Assembly: GCF_002879535.1 (NCBI RefSeq) | Contig: NZ_PNOT02000210.1 | Coordinates: 1-47,181 of the forward strand | Direction: 5' to 3' | DNA: 47,181 nt | Source: Mesorhizobium intechi | Lineage (GTDB): Bacteria > Pseudomonadota > Alphaproteobacteria > Rhizobiales > Rhizobiaceae | In this document: one piece after another, positions 26,057-35,594 of the stretch | How the letters are laid out: every line of letters begins with the position of its first letter | How positions within the stretch are numbered: the stretch's first letter is position 1 | The notes under the pieces: generated by a model | The model's input: only the letters and a program-made list of their open reading frames with translations | What the model was told of the DNA's origin: nothing | Database searches by the model: none | Made by a program: the position numbers and the translations under genes

Positions 26057-27037
26057 TTACCTCTCCCTGCGGCTGATCAGAACCCGTGCCGCGAGCACGA
26101 TGATCAAGATGGCGCCGTTGGCGGCCACCTGCCAGTCCGGCGGAATGTGCATGAAGGTGAGCAGCGGCGAAGCGGCCAGTGCCAATGTCAGCGCGCCGAT
26201 CACCGCGCCGATCGGCGACACACGGCCGCCGACGAATTCACCGCCGCCGAGAATGACGCCGGCGATCGACAGCAGCGTATAGCCGTTGCCGATATTGGCA
26301 TCGGCCGAGGTGGTGATGCCGATCAGCGCCATGCCCGACAGCACGCCGAAAAGGCCGGCCAGCGCGAACAGCACGATCTTGGTTCTGAGCAGCGACCAGC
26401 CGGCGCGCTTGAGCGCCGCCGGATTGCCGCCGGAGCCGCGCAGGATCACGCCATAGGAGGTGCGCATCAGGCCGAAATGGACGACGAGGCCGATCAGCAG
26501 CGCCGCGATGATCGGGAACGGCACGAAGGGCGGCTTGAACGACATGATCGCCAGCAGCCAGTCCGGCGCCTTGCCGCCGGGCTTGGGCAGGACGAGGATG
26601 GCGAGCCCCTGCCAGACGAAACTCATGCCAAGCGTCACCACGATCGACGGCAGATTGCGCAGATGGATCAGCGCGCCGAGCAGCGCATAGACGCCGATCG
26701 AGCCAAGCAGGATGGCGACGCCGATAAGCGGCGCGTCCTTCAGCCAGGTCGCGGTGACGCAACCCACGAAACCGACGAAGGTGCCGATCGACAGATCGAG
26801 CTCGTTGCCTGAAATGACGAACATCTGCGCGATCGTCGCCAGCGCGATCGGGATCGCCAGGTTCAGCATCAGGCTGAAGCCGAAATAGCTGATGGCGCGT
26901 GGGTTTAGCCAGGCGATGGCCAGCAGCACCAATGCCAGCGACAGCGCCGGCAGCAGCCCGCGCAGCAGGCGGGCACGGGCCAGCGCGCCTCGCTCGGCGG
27001 AACTCCTGGCGGTGGCTTCGAGGCTGGCGGCGGTCAT
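26057..27037 (-). CDS. sugar ABC importer permease A (RbsC-like)
   Basis: This inner-membrane permease has 326 residues when started at the ATG at 27037, one base after the ATPase stop. An ATG at 27049 would overlap the ATPase gene by 11 bp and cannot be excluded. It has a charged cytoplasmic N-terminus, then helices from about residue 25, the family motif ISGNELDLSIGTFVGF and a C-terminal GGGEFVGGRVSPIGA. It is related to, but clearly different from, permease B. Confidence 0.92.
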   Translation of the reverse strand: MTAASLEATARSSAERGALARARLLRGLLPALSLALVLLAIAWLNPRAISYFGFSLMLNLAIPIALATIAQMFVISGNELDLSIGTFVGFVGCVTATWLKDAPLIGVAILLGSIGVYALLGALIHLRNLPSIVVTLGMSFVWQGLAILVLPKPGGKAPDWLLAIMSFKPPFVPFPIIAALLIGLVVHFGLMRTSYGVILRGSGGNPAALKRAGWSLLRTKIVLFALAGLFGVLSGMALIGITTSADANIGNGYTLLSIAGVILGGGEFVGGRVSPIGAVIGALTLALAASPLLTFMHIPPDWQVAANGAILIIVLAARVLISRRER

Positions 27038-27038
27038 C

Positions 27039-28508
27039 TCAGGCCGCATCGCCGAAGGAGGACTGGATGATCTTCTCTTCGGTCAATTCGTCGCGACCCA
27101 GATTGGCGACGATGCGGCCGTTCTTGAAGACATAGACATGGTCGCAATTGTCGAGTTCCTCGGTTTCCGTGGTGTACCAGAGGAAGGTGCGGCCGCGGCC
27201 AGCCTCCTCGCGCACGAGGTCGTAAACTTCCAGCTTGGTGCCGATATCGACGCCGCGCATCGGATCGTCCATCAGCACGATCTGGGCATCCGAGCCGAGC
27301 GCGCGGGCAAACAGTGCCTTCTGCTGGTTGCCGCCCGACAGCGAGAAGATGTTGTTGTTCATGTCGGGTGTGCGGATGCCGATCTTCTTCTGCCAGAACT
27401 CGGCCAGTTCGGCCTCGCGCCGCGGCGAAATCAGCAGCCCGTTGCGCAGCCGCGCCAGCGAGCGGATCCCGATATTTTCGGCGATCGACCATTGCGGGAA
27501 AATGCCGTCCGACTGGCGGTCGCCTGCGACCAGCGCCACCGGCGCGGTTACTTCGATGCCGGTCCTGGCGCGGGAAGCAGCAGCGAAAATCGCCAGCAAC
27601 AGGTCGGTCTGGCCGTGTCCCGCCAGCCCGGCAAGGCCGATGATCTCGCCGGCACGGGCGACAAGGTCGGCGCCGTCCTTCTGCGCGGCGGCGCGCGCCC
27701 GCACCCGCAAGGGGCCGGCTGCCGGCCTGGCGGCGGCAATTTCGGCGGCGATCTTCTGGCGCGCCTCCGCCCCGCCCATCGCCGTCACCAGCCGGTCGCG
27801 ATCGAAGGCACTCGCCGCATCGGCGACGACCACCTTGCCGTCGCGCATCACCACGATGCGGTCGGCATTCCTGAGCACTTCGCCCAGCACATGCGAGATC
27901 AGGATGCAGCTCTTGCCGCCGGCGATGAAGCGGCGCACGAAGGCCAGCAATTGGCCGGCCGTATGCGCGTCCAGCGATGATGTCGGCTCGTCGAGGATGA
28001 CCAGGTCGAGCCTGTCCTGCGTCACCGTGAAGGCGCGTGCCACCTCGACCATCTGGCGCCGGCCGATCGACAGGTCGCCGACAATGTCCCAGGCCGAAAT
28101 GCCATGATCCGGAAAGATCTCGTCAAGCTTGGCGGTGATCAGCGCGGCCGCCTTGCGTCGCCAGCCGAGGCCCGAGAGCGACGCGTGGTTGATGCGCGTG
28201 TTTTCGGCGACGCTGAGATTGGGGCAGAGCGACAGTTCCTGGAACACGCAGCGTATGCCGCGCTTTTGCGCCCGCGACACCGAGTAGTTGTCCTCGACGC
28301 CGCCATGCACGCCGATCTTGCCGCTGTCCGGCGTCAGCGTGCCAGCCACCATGTGCATCAGCGTCGATTTGCCGGCGCCGTTGTGGCCGACGAGGCCGAC
28401 GCATTCGCCGCGCCGGACATGGAAGTCCACGCCGCCCAGTGCGCGAACGGCGCCGAAATGTTTTTCGGCGCCGTTCAGTCTGATGATGTCAGCGTCCCCT
28501 TCAGGCAT
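27039..28508 (-). CDS. sugar ABC importer ATPase with two nucleotide-binding domains (RbsA/XylG-like)
   Basis: This is a 489-residue double ATPase. Domain 1 has Walker A VGHNGAGKSTL, an LSIGRRQMVEVARAF signature (the usual LSVGQQQ is altered) and Walker B DLVILDEPTSSLD. Domain 2 has a loop GLAGHGQT with no P-loop lysine, signature LSGGNQQKALFARAL, and a Walker B that reads IVLMDDPMRGVDIG, with aspartate where a catalytic glutamate is normal. Only domain 1 is therefore likely to hydrolyse ATP well. The start at 28508 is the ATG at which homology begins. It lies 49 bp after the binding-protein stop. Confidence 0.94.
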   Translation of the reverse strand: MPEGDADIIRLNGAEKHFGAVRALGGVDFHVRRGECVGLVGHNGAGKSTLMHMVAGTLTPDSGKIGVHGGVEDNYSVSRAQKRGIRCVFQELSLCPNLSVAENTRINHASLSGLGWRRKAAALITAKLDEIFPDHGISAWDIVGDLSIGRRQMVEVARAFTVTQDRLDLVILDEPTSSLDAHTAGQLLAFVRRFIAGGKSCILISHVLGEVLRNADRIVVMRDGKVVVADAASAFDRDRLVTAMGGAEARQKIAAEIAAARPAAGPLRVRARAAAQKDGADLVARAGEIIGLAGLAGHGQTDLLLAIFAAASRARTGIEVTAPVALVAGDRQSDGIFPQWSIAENIGIRSLARLRNGLLISPRREAELAEFWQKKIGIRTPDMNNNIFSLSGGNQQKALFARALGSDAQIVLMDDPMRGVDIGTKLEVYDLVREEAGRGRTFLWYTTETEELDNCDHVYVFKNGRIVANLGRDELTEEKIIQSSFGDAA

Positions 28509-28557
28509 GCCTAGAGATATCCGCGCGATGGTACGAAGGGCGACGCTGGCGCGACAT

Positions 28558-29571
28558 TCACTTGATGTTGGCCTTGATCGCCGCGAGGGCGTCTTCCTGC
28601 GTGTATTCGTGGGTGGCGACGCCGCCTTCCTTGATCTTCGGCAGGGCTGCCTCGAAGTCGTCCTGGGTGAAGGCCAGATACGGCACCAGCAGATCGTGCG
28701 GAATGTCCTTGCGGCCATCGAGCACCTGCTGCGCCACCCAGAAGGCGAGCGACGACACGCCGGGCGCGATCGAAGCCGACCAGGTCTTGTAGCCGTCCTT
28801 GTCCTTCTGCTCCTTCCACCACTTCAGCTCGTCCTGCCGGTTGCCCATGATGATGGTCGGGCGCGGCTTGCCGGCGGCGGCGAAAGCCTGGGCGGCACCA
28901 TAGCCGTCACCACCCTGGTCGACGATGCCGACCACGTCGGGCAATGAAGGCAGGATGGTCGCAACGGCTTTCTGCGCCGTCGTCTGATCCCAGTCGCCGG
29001 TCACCGAACCGACGATCTTGAACTCGGGATGGGCGGCGACGCCTTCGAGGATGCCGGCATGGATGGCATCGTCGATCGAGGTGCCTGCCAGGCCACGGAT
29101 TTCCAGAAGGTTCCCGCCCTTGGGCTGGAACTTGGCCATCTGCTCGACTTCCTGCTTGCCCATGTCCTTGAAGTCGACGACGACGCGGTAGGCACAGGGC
29201 TCGGTCACGGTGCCATCGAAGGAGACGACCGTGATACCGGCATCGCAGGCCTGCTTGATGGCGCCGTTGAGGGCGTCCGGCGAGGCGGCATTGATGACGA
29301 TGGCGTCATAGCCCTGCAGGATCAGGTTCTGCACCTGGGCCGCTTGCGTCGGCACTTCCTTGTCGGCGGTGGTGAAGATGTCGGCCGCGCCGACGATCTT
29401 GTCGGCGACCGCCTTCTTGGTGACGATGCCGTAGCTGTCGAGCATGGCCTGCCGCCACGAATTGCCGGCGTAATTGTTCGAGAATGCGATCTTCTTGCCG
29501 CTGGTATCGGCAAGTGCCGTGCCCGATGCGAGCATTGCGGCAAGAGCGCTCAAGGCTAACAGTTTCTTCAT
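28558..29571 (-). CDS. sugar ABC importer substrate-binding protein (RbsB-like)
   Basis: This periplasmic binding protein has 337 residues, with a Sec signal peptide (MKKLLALSALAAMLASGTALA, cleaved near residue 21). The mature part begins KKIAFSNNYAGNSWRQAM, the Peripla_BP_4 start. It continues with QGYDAIVINAASPDALNGAI and VSFDGTVTEPCAYRVVVD. The two cysteines and tryptophan-rich C-terminus (LKWWKEQKDKDGYKTW) are unusual for RbsB itself. The ligand could be a pentose, a polyol or another small sugar. It is the first gene of the importer operon and divergent from the glucoamylase. Confidence 0.93.
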   Translation of the reverse strand: MKKLLALSALAAMLASGTALADTSGKKIAFSNNYAGNSWRQAMLDSYGIVTKKAVADKIVGAADIFTTADKEVPTQAAQVQNLILQGYDAIVINAASPDALNGAIKQACDAGITVVSFDGTVTEPCAYRVVVDFKDMGKQEVEQMAKFQPKGGNLLEIRGLAGTSIDDAIHAGILEGVAAHPEFKIVGSVTGDWDQTTAQKAVATILPSLPDVVGIVDQGGDGYGAAQAFAAAGKPRPTIIMGNRQDELKWWKEQKDKDGYKTWSASIAPGVSSLAFWVAQQVLDGRKDIPHDLLVPYLAFTQDDFEAALPKIKEGGVATHEYTQEDALAAIKANIK

Positions 29572-29648
29572 GTCATACTCCTCCCAAGAGTTGCTGGTCG
29601 TGCGGATTCTAGGTGAAAAATCGAGCCTGCGTTCCTGTTTTTTATCGA

Positions 29649-29659
29649 TTGTCAGACAA
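29649..29659. promoter_or_regulatory. candidate operator TTGTCAGACAA
   Basis: An 11-bp palindrome (TTGTC-A-GACAA) lies 78 bp upstream of the sugar-binding-protein gene and 122 bp upstream of the glucoamylase, in their shared 210-bp control region. The pattern TTGTCnGACAA matches operators of FCD-type GntR regulators. No regulator gene is adjacent. Confidence 0.35.
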
Positions 29660-29781
29660 ATGCAACCGGGACAGCGACCCTGTCAACTGCAATCCGCAAA
29701 GCCTGCCGATCAACTTGCGGTGCGCCAATTGAAATGGTCTGACTGGATGGGTAAGCCATGCGCACAGGAGGCCAAACAGAG

Positions 29782-32199
29782 ATGGCAGTGACGCCGATCG
29801 TTCCCCCGGGCGCACCGGGCATTCCGGCGCGCTGGACATCGAGCGCCAAGAGCGGCGTCGGCACCTCGCTGTCGCCCGCCGGCCGGATCTGGTTCACCGT
29901 CAGCCACGGCATCCTGAACGAAATCTATTATCCGCGGCTCGACTGTGCCTGCACGCGCGACCTCGGCCTGATCGTCACCGGCCCCAACGGCTATTTCTCG
30001 GAAGAGAAGCGCGATGCCGCGCATGAAATAGAGCCGTTCGAGGCCGGCGTGCCCGCCTACCGGATGGTCAACACGGCCGCCGACGGCGCCTACCGCATCG
30101 AGAAGCGCACCCTGTGCGATCCGGCGCGGCCCGTGCTGCTGCAGGAAATCACCTTCACCGCGCTTGAAGGTGCGCCCGACGATTACCGCGTCTACGCGCT
30201 GCTGGCGCCGCATCTAGTCAATGCCGGCATGGGCAACACCGCCTGGGTCGGCGACCACAAGGGAAAGCCCGTGCTGTTCGCCTCGGGCCGCGGCTCTTGC
30301 CTGGCACTGGCCTCGTCGCTGCCCTGGCGGGACTGTTCAGCCGGCTATGTAGGTTTCTCCGACGGCTGGCAGCAACTGAACCATACCGGCAAGCTCGATC
30401 CGGCTTGCCAGCGCGCGGAAGACGGCAATGTCGCGCTGACCGGCGAGATCGGTCTTTCGCCGACCAAGACAAAAGCGGTGCTGGCGCTGGGTTTCGGCGC
30501 GACGCCGGACGAGGCCGCCGACAATGCCTTCGCCAGCCTGAATCGGGGCTTTGAGCCCGCCGCCAAGGCCTACGTCCAGAATTGGCGCAAATGGCAGGCG
30601 GGCCTGCTGCCCCTGGACCGGACAGCGGCATCCGGCATCAACACCTATCGCACCTCGACCGCGGTTCTGGCGACGCACCGCTCCACCGCCATGCCGGGCG
30701 CGGCGGTCGCCAGCCTGTCCATCCCCTGGGGTTTCAACAAGGGGGACGACGATCTCGGCGGCTACCATCTGGTCTGGCCGCGCGATCTTGTGGAGACGGC
30801 GGGCGGCTTTCTCGCCGCCGGCGATGCCGGCTCGGCCTTGCAGATCCTCGAGTATCTGCGCTCCATTCAGCAGCCGGATGGGCACTGGCCGCAAAATGTC
30901 TGGCTCGACGGGTCGGCCTATTGGCCAGGCATCCAGATGGACGAATGCGCCTTGCCGCTGCTTCTGGCCGATGCCCTGCATCGCGCGGGACACCTGCCCC
31001 GCGCCAGGCTTGCCGCCTTCCTGCCGATGATCGAGCGCGCCGCGACCTATGTCGTGCGCAATGGACCGGTTACCGGCGAGGACCGCTGGGAAGAGGATGC
31101 CGGCTACAGCCCGTTCACCCTGGCCGTCGAGATCGCGGCTCTGCTTGCCGCGGCCGACCTGCTCGATGCCTGCGGCAGGAAGGACGAAGCAACCTATTTG
31201 CGCGAGACATCGGACGGCTGGAACGACCAGGTCGAACGCTGGACCTATGCCACCGACACGGCCATCGGCAGGGCGGCCGGCGTCGAAGGCTATTATGTTC
31301 GCATCGCGCCACCCGACAGCGCCGAGGCCGCCTCGCCGAAGGACGGCTATGTGCCGATCAAGAACCGGCCGCCCGACGACACCGACCGGCCGGCGCAGGA
31401 AATCGTCAGCCCGGACGCGCTGGCGCTGGTGCGCTTCGGCCTGAGGTCGGCTGATGACCCGCGCATCGTCGATACGGTCAAGGTCATCGACGCGCACTTG
31501 CGCTGCGCGCTGCCGCAAGGCCCGCTCTGGTATCGCTACAATGGCGACGGCTATGGCGAACACCAGGAGGGCGCGCCTTTCGACGGCACCGGCCAGGGCC
31601 GGCCGTGGCCATTGCTCGCCGGCGAGCGCGCCCACTATGAACTGGCGGCGGGGCGCATGGATAAGGCAGCCAGTCTTCTGGCGGCATTGGAAGGTTCGGC
31701 CGAGCCCGGCGGCCTCCTGCCGGAGCAGGTCTGGGACGGCGTCGACCTGCCGGAGCGCGAGTTGCGGCATGGCCGCCCCTCGGGCAGCGCCATGCCGCTG
31801 GTCTGGGCGCATTCCGAGCATATCAAGCTGCTGCGCTCGCTGCGCGACGGCGTTGTCTTCGACATGCCGCCGCAAGGCGTGAAGCGCTACATCAAGGACA
31901 AGACCGTATCGCCATTCAGGACCTGGCGCTTCAACAACAAGATCCGCACGCTGCCCGAGGGCAAGACGCTGCGCATCGAATTGCAGGCCGCGGCCACGGT
32001 GCACTGGAGCAGCGACGGTTGGGCAACCGCCCATGACAGCCAGACGGCGGAAAATGCCTTCGGCATTCATCTTGCCGATCTTCCCACCGCCGGCCTCCCC
32101 GGCGGAAGCACCCTGATCTTCACTTTTTTCTGGCCCGGAACCGGCGATTGGGAGAATGTCGACTTCTCCGTCACATCAGGCGCGCGGGATAACGGCTAA
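29782..32199 (+). CDS. glucan 1,4-alpha-glucosidase (GH15 glucoamylase), cytoplasmic
   Basis: This enzyme of 805 residues releases glucose from alpha-glucans. The N-terminal glucodextranase-type beta-sandwich spans about 10-270, with SPAGRIWFTVSHGILNEIYYP. The GH15 (alpha/alpha)6 catalytic domain spans about 290-690. The likely general-acid glutamate is near residue 436 in GEDRWEED, and the base glutamate near 680 in PLVWAHSEHIKL. A C-terminal beta-domain (about 695-805) follows. No signal peptide is present, so it should act inside the cell, perhaps on maltodextrins, glycogen or trehalose. The start at 29782 follows GGAGG; an ATG at 29758 lacks a ribosome site. It leads the gnd-zwf-glucokinase run. 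Confidence 0.92.
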   Translation: MAVTPIVPPGAPGIPARWTSSAKSGVGTSLSPAGRIWFTVSHGILNEIYYPRLDCACTRDLGLIVTGPNGYFSEEKRDAAHEIEPFEAGVPAYRMVNTAADGAYRIEKRTLCDPARPVLLQEITFTALEGAPDDYRVYALLAPHLVNAGMGNTAWVGDHKGKPVLFASGRGSCLALASSLPWRDCSAGYVGFSDGWQQLNHTGKLDPACQRAEDGNVALTGEIGLSPTKTKAVLALGFGATPDEAADNAFASLNRGFEPAAKAYVQNWRKWQAGLLPLDRTAASGINTYRTSTAVLATHRSTAMPGAAVASLSIPWGFNKGDDDLGGYHLVWPRDLVETAGGFLAAGDAGSALQILEYLRSIQQPDGHWPQNVWLDGSAYWPGIQMDECALPLLLADALHRAGHLPRARLAAFLPMIERAATYVVRNGPVTGEDRWEEDAGYSPFTLAVEIAALLAAADLLDACGRKDEATYLRETSDGWNDQVERWTYATDTAIGRAAGVEGYYVRIAPPDSAEAASPKDGYVPIKNRPPDDTDRPAQEIVSPDALALVRFGLRSADDPRIVDTVKVIDAHLRCALPQGPLWYRYNGDGYGEHQEGAPFDGTGQGRPWPLLAGERAHYELAAGRMDKAASLLAALEGSAEPGGLLPEQVWDGVDLPERELRHGRPSGSAMPLVWAHSEHIKLLRSLRDGVVFDMPPQGVKRYIKDKTVSPFRTWRFNNKIRTLPEGKTLRIELQAAATVHWSSDGWATAHDSQTAENAFGIHLADLPTAGLPGGSTLIFTFFWPGTGDWENVDFSVTSGARDNG

Positions 32200-32248
32200 G
32201 ATCCTTCCTCGATAAACCCGGAAAATCTCTAGGAAACAGGACGAAACC

Positions 32249-33265
32249 ATGCAGATCGGAATGATGGGACTGGGCCGGATGGGTGCCAACATGGTGCGGC
32301 GCCTGATGCGCGACGGCCATGAATGCGTCGTCTACGACATCAACCCGGCAAGCGTCGCGGCCCTGGTCAGCGACGGCGCGCTGGGCGCGGCATCCCTGAC
32401 GGAGTTCGTCGGCAAGCTCGCCAAGCCGCGCTGTGTCTGGCTGATGCTGCCGGCGGCGATCACCGGCAAGATCATCGATCAGGTCTCGGCCCTGATGGAG
32501 CCCGGCGACATCGTCATCGACGGCGGCAACTCCTACTATCACGACGCCGTCGACCAGGCGGCGAAACTGGCCGCCAAGGGCATCCATCTCGTCGATGTCG
32601 GCACCAGCGGCGGTGTCTGGGGCCTCGAGCGCGGCTACTGCCTGATGATCGGCGGTCCCGACGTTGCGGTGCAGCACCTCGATTCGATCTTCGCCACGCT
32701 GGCGCCCGGCGCCGATGCCGGCGCGCCGGCGCCCGACAAGGCCGCCGGCACCGCGCCCTTCGGTTACCTGCATTGTGGACCGAGCGGCGCCGGCCACTTC
32801 GTCAAGATGGTCCACAACGGCATCGAATATGGCGTCATGGCCGCCTATGCCGAAGGCATGAACATCCTGAAGTCGGCCAATGCCGGCAAGCGGCCGCGCA
32901 CGGCCGACGCCGAGACCAGCCCGCTGGAAAACCCGCAATATTACCAGTTCGACATCGATCTTCCGCAGGTGGCGGAGGTCTGGCGGCATGGCAGCGTCAT
33001 CGGCTCGTGGCTGCTCGACCTCACCGCGGGCGCGCTGAAGAGCGATCCTGGCCTCGCGCAGTTCGGCGGCCGGGTTTCGGATTCCGGCGAAGGCCGCTGG
33101 ACCCTGAAGGCGGCGATCGACACCGGCGTGCCGGCGCCGGTGCTGTCCTCGGCGCTGTTCGACCGCTTCTCCTCGCAAGGTGAATCCGAATTCTCGGACA
33201 AGCTGTTGTCCGCCATGCGCTACGCCTTCGGCGGCCATGTCGAAAAGCCGAAGGCCGGCAAGTGA
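32249..33265 (+). CDS. gnd: 6-phosphogluconate dehydrogenase, decarboxylating (short form)
   Basis: This enzyme of 338 residues oxidises and decarboxylates 6-phosphogluconate to ribulose-5-phosphate. The cofactor motif GLGRMGANM is at residues 7-15. [10 protein letters not shown] and the catalytic [19 protein letters not shown] follow, with lysine and asparagine in the active site. The length fits the short, often NAD-preferring GndA/YqeC-like class rather than the 470-residue Gnd of E. coli. AGGAAACAGG lies upstream. It precedes zwf by 22 bp. Confidence 0.93.
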   Translation: MQIGMMGLGRMGANMVRRLMRDGHECVVYDINPASVAALVSDGALGAASLTEFVGKLAKPRCVWLMLPAAITGKIIDQVSALMEPGDIVIDGGNSYYHDAVDQAAKLAAKGIHLVDVGTSGGVWGLERGYCLMIGGPDVAVQHLDSIFATLAPGADAGAPAPDKAAGTAPFGYLHCGPSGAGHFVKMVHNGIEYGVMAAYAEGMNILKSANAGKRPRTADAETSPLENPQYYQFDIDLPQVAEVWRHGSVIGSWLLDLTAGALKSDPGLAQFGGRVSDSGEGRWTLKAAIDTGVPAPVLSSALFDRFSSQGESEFSDKLLSAMRYAFGGHVEKPKAGK

Positions 33266-33287
33266 CGCCACAGCGGGAGACGCACGC

Positions 33288-34664
33288 ATGAGCCAGGAAC
33301 GGTCCGACACGCTGGTGCTCTTCGGCGCCACCGGCGACCTCGCCCACAAGAAGATATTTCCGGCCCTGTACCAGATGGTCGCCAAGGGCACGCTCACCGA
33401 ACCGGTGATCGGTGTCGCCTTCGACGCCTGGGACATCAAGCAGTTGCAGGCCCGCGCCCGCGACGGCATCGTCAACGCCATCGGCAAGATCGACGAGAAG
33501 GTGTTCGCCAAATTCGCCTCGCTGCTGCGCTATGTCAGCGGCGACTACCGCGATCCCGCTACCTTCGAGAAGCTGAAGACCGCGCTTGGCACCGCCCAGC
33601 GGCCGCTCCACTACATGGCGGTGCCGCCGACCATGTTCGAGACTGTCGTGCAGGGGTTGGAGCAGTCGGGCACCGCGCGTGGCGCGCGGCTGATGGTGGA
33701 AAAGCCGTTCGGCCACGATCTGCAGTCGGCACGCTGGCTGAACCGGGTGCTGCATCTGGTGTTCGACGAACAGTCGATCTTCCGCATCGACCACTATCTG
33801 GGCAAGGAAGCGATCCAGAACCTGCTTTATTTCCGCTTCGCCAATTCCTTCCTCGAGCCGATCTGGAACCGCAATTTCGTCGAGAGCGTGCAGATCACCA
33901 TGGCCGAGGATTTTGGCGTGGAGGGCCGTGGCCGGTTCTATGACGATGTCGGCTGCATAAGGGATGTCATCGAGAACCATCTGCTCAACATCCTCTTGCT
34001 GCTGGCCATGGAACCTCCGGTCGGCCGCTCCGCCGACGACCTGATCGACGAAAAGGTGCAGGTGCTTCGGGCCATCCGGACACTGACGAAAGAGGATGTC
34101 GTGCGCGGCCAGTTCACCGGCTATCTCGCCGAGCCCGGCGTGAAGCCGAATTCGCCGGTCGAGACCTTCGCGGCGGTGCGCTTCTTCGTCGACACATGGC
34201 GCTGGCAGGATGTGCCCTTCTTCATCCGCGCCGGCAAGAACATGCCTGTGCATGTCACTGAAGTGGTGGTGCGGCTGAAGCGCCCGCCGCTCGACGTCTT
34301 CGACCCGATCAAGCCCGCCGACCAGAACTACGTGCGTTTCCGCATCGACCCGCAGGTGGTGATCGCCATCGGCGCGCAGCGCAAGGCGTCTGGCGACGAC
34401 ATGGTCGGTGAGCAGGTGGAACTCACGGCGCTCGACGACAGCAAGGCCGACATGCCGCCTTACGAAAGGCTGATCGGCGACGCCATGAACGGCAATGGCC
34501 AGCTCTTCACCCGCCAGGACGCGGCCGAGCTCGCCTGGCGCATCGTCGGGCCGGTGCTCGGCGACACCACGCCGCCGCATCTCTACGAGCCGAAGACATG
34601 GGGGCCGGCCGACGCCATGGCCGGCTTCGGGCCTCCCAATGGCTGGATCGACCCGGTGGCATGA
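33288..34664 (+). CDS. zwf: glucose-6-phosphate 1-dehydrogenase
   Basis: This enzyme of 458 residues oxidises glucose-6-phosphate to 6-phosphogluconolactone. The cofactor motif is [16 protein letters not shown] near the N-terminus. The active-site signature is [20 protein letters not shown], with the substrate lysine and histidine. It is about 30 residues shorter than typical Zwf. The start at 33288 follows CGGGAGA; a frame extends further upstream, but into gnd. It ends in an ATGA overlap with an alternative start of the next gene. No 6-phosphogluconolactonase gene is in the window. Confidence 0.95.
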   Translation: MSQERSDTLVLFGATGDLAHKKIFPALYQMVAKGTLTEPVIGVAFDAWDIKQLQARARDGIVNAIGKIDEKVFAKFASLLRYVSGDYRDPATFEKLKTALGTAQRPLHYMAVPPTMFETVVQGLEQSGTARGARLMVEKPFGHDLQSARWLNRVLHLVFDEQSIFRIDHYLGKEAIQNLLYFRFANSFLEPIWNRNFVESVQITMAEDFGVEGRGRFYDDVGCIRDVIENHLLNILLLLAMEPPVGRSADDLIDEKVQVLRAIRTLTKEDVVRGQFTGYLAEPGVKPNSPVETFAAVRFFVDTWRWQDVPFFIRAGKNMPVHVTEVVVRLKRPPLDVFDPIKPADQNYVRFRIDPQVVIAIGAQRKASGDDMVGEQVELTALDDSKADMPPYERLIGDAMNGNGQLFTRQDAAELAWRIVGPVLGDTTPPHLYEPKTWGPADAMAGFGPPNGWIDPVA

Positions 34665-34678
34665 GTGGAGGGGACGCT

Positions 34679-35383
34679 ATGGCCAAAGCGGTGAAGAAGG
34701 CGGCATCGGACGCCGAGCAGATCGTGCTTTCGATCGACATTGGCGGCTCGCACGTCAAGATCCTGACCAGCGCCGGCGGCGCCGAGCGCCGGGACGATTC
34801 CGGGCCGGGACTGACGCCGCAGCAGATGATCGACAAGGTGAAGAAGCTCGCCGAGGGCTTGTCCTACGACGTCATCTCGATGGGCTATCCCGGCCCGGTG
34901 CGGCACAACAAGCCCGTGCTCGACCCCAAGAATCTCGGCAAGGGCTGGGCCGGCTTCGATTTCGCCACGCAGTTCGGCAAGCCGGTCAAGGTCGTCAATG
35001 ATGCGCTGATGCAGGCCATCGGCAGCTATGAAGGCGGGCGCATGCTGTTCCTGGGGCTGGGAACCGGCCTCGGTGCGGCCATGGTCTTCGACAATGTCGG
35101 CCAGCCGTTGGAGCTCGCCCATCTTCCCTACAGGAAAGGCCGCAGTTTCGAGGACTATGTCGGCGAGCGCGGCCTGGAGAAGCGCGGCAAGACGAAGTGG
35201 CGCAAATACGTCTTCGACGTCGTCACCCGGCTGCGCGCCGCCCTGCAGCCAGACTATGTCGTCATTGGCGGCGGCAATGTCGACAAGCTCGACGAGTTGC
35301 CGGCCGAGGCCAGGCGCGGTGACAACACACGCGCCTTCGAAGGCGGATTTCGTCTGTGGCGAGACAAGGCCTTGATCGTCTGA
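34679..35383 (+). CDS. ppgK: polyphosphate-glucokinase-like sugar kinase (ROK fold)
   Basis: This kinase of 234 residues begins with the phosphate motif SIDIGGSHVKIL and has the second motif LFLGLGTGLGAAMV near residue 122. The ROK zinc cysteine cluster is absent. ELAHLPYRKGRSFEDYVG and a late YVVIGGGNVDKL match polyphosphate glucokinases. It should phosphorylate glucose to glucose-6-phosphate with polyphosphate or ATP. A strong GGAGGGG site stands before the ATG at 34679; another ATG at 34661 overlaps the zwf stop. Its position behind zwf fits: glucose freed by GH15 would be phosphorylated and passed to Zwf and Gnd. The polyphosphate preference is inferred from the family. Confidence 0.82.
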   Translation: MAKAVKKAASDAEQIVLSIDIGGSHVKILTSAGGAERRDDSGPGLTPQQMIDKVKKLAEGLSYDVISMGYPGPVRHNKPVLDPKNLGKGWAGFDFATQFGKPVKVVNDALMQAIGSYEGGRMLFLGLGTGLGAAMVFDNVGQPLELAHLPYRKGRSFEDYVGERGLEKRGKTKWRKYVFDVVTRLRAALQPDYVVIGGGNVDKLDELPAEARRGDNTRAFEGGFRLWRDKALIV

Positions 35384-35594
35384 TATTATTACAGTTCAGT
35401 ATAGTTGTTCAAAATAACGTGTGACGCCACCCTTAATCATTGCGTTGTGCAGATTGGCCGACTAGGAATTTCACGCACTGACCCGCGTGCTCCACTGGAT
35501 ACGCTTGACGACCCTTCAGCATTTTTGATTTGTGCCTCGTCCCTTCGAAAACGATCCCCATTTTCAAGGCCGCGCACCATAGACGGAGGAAACA

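Noticed and set aside
22969..26812. Very long plus-strand frames (over 600 codons) opposite the FadJ-like and permease genes
   Set aside because: Their composition is dominated by Arg, Asp, Gly, Gln and His, typical of the reverse of GC-rich coding sequence. The minus-strand genes have full motifs and overlapping stops and starts.
30337..32070. Minus-strand frame of 577 codons opposite the glucoamylase
   Set aside because: It is a GC-rich shadow frame. The plus-strand protein has the GH15 catalytic motifs throughout.
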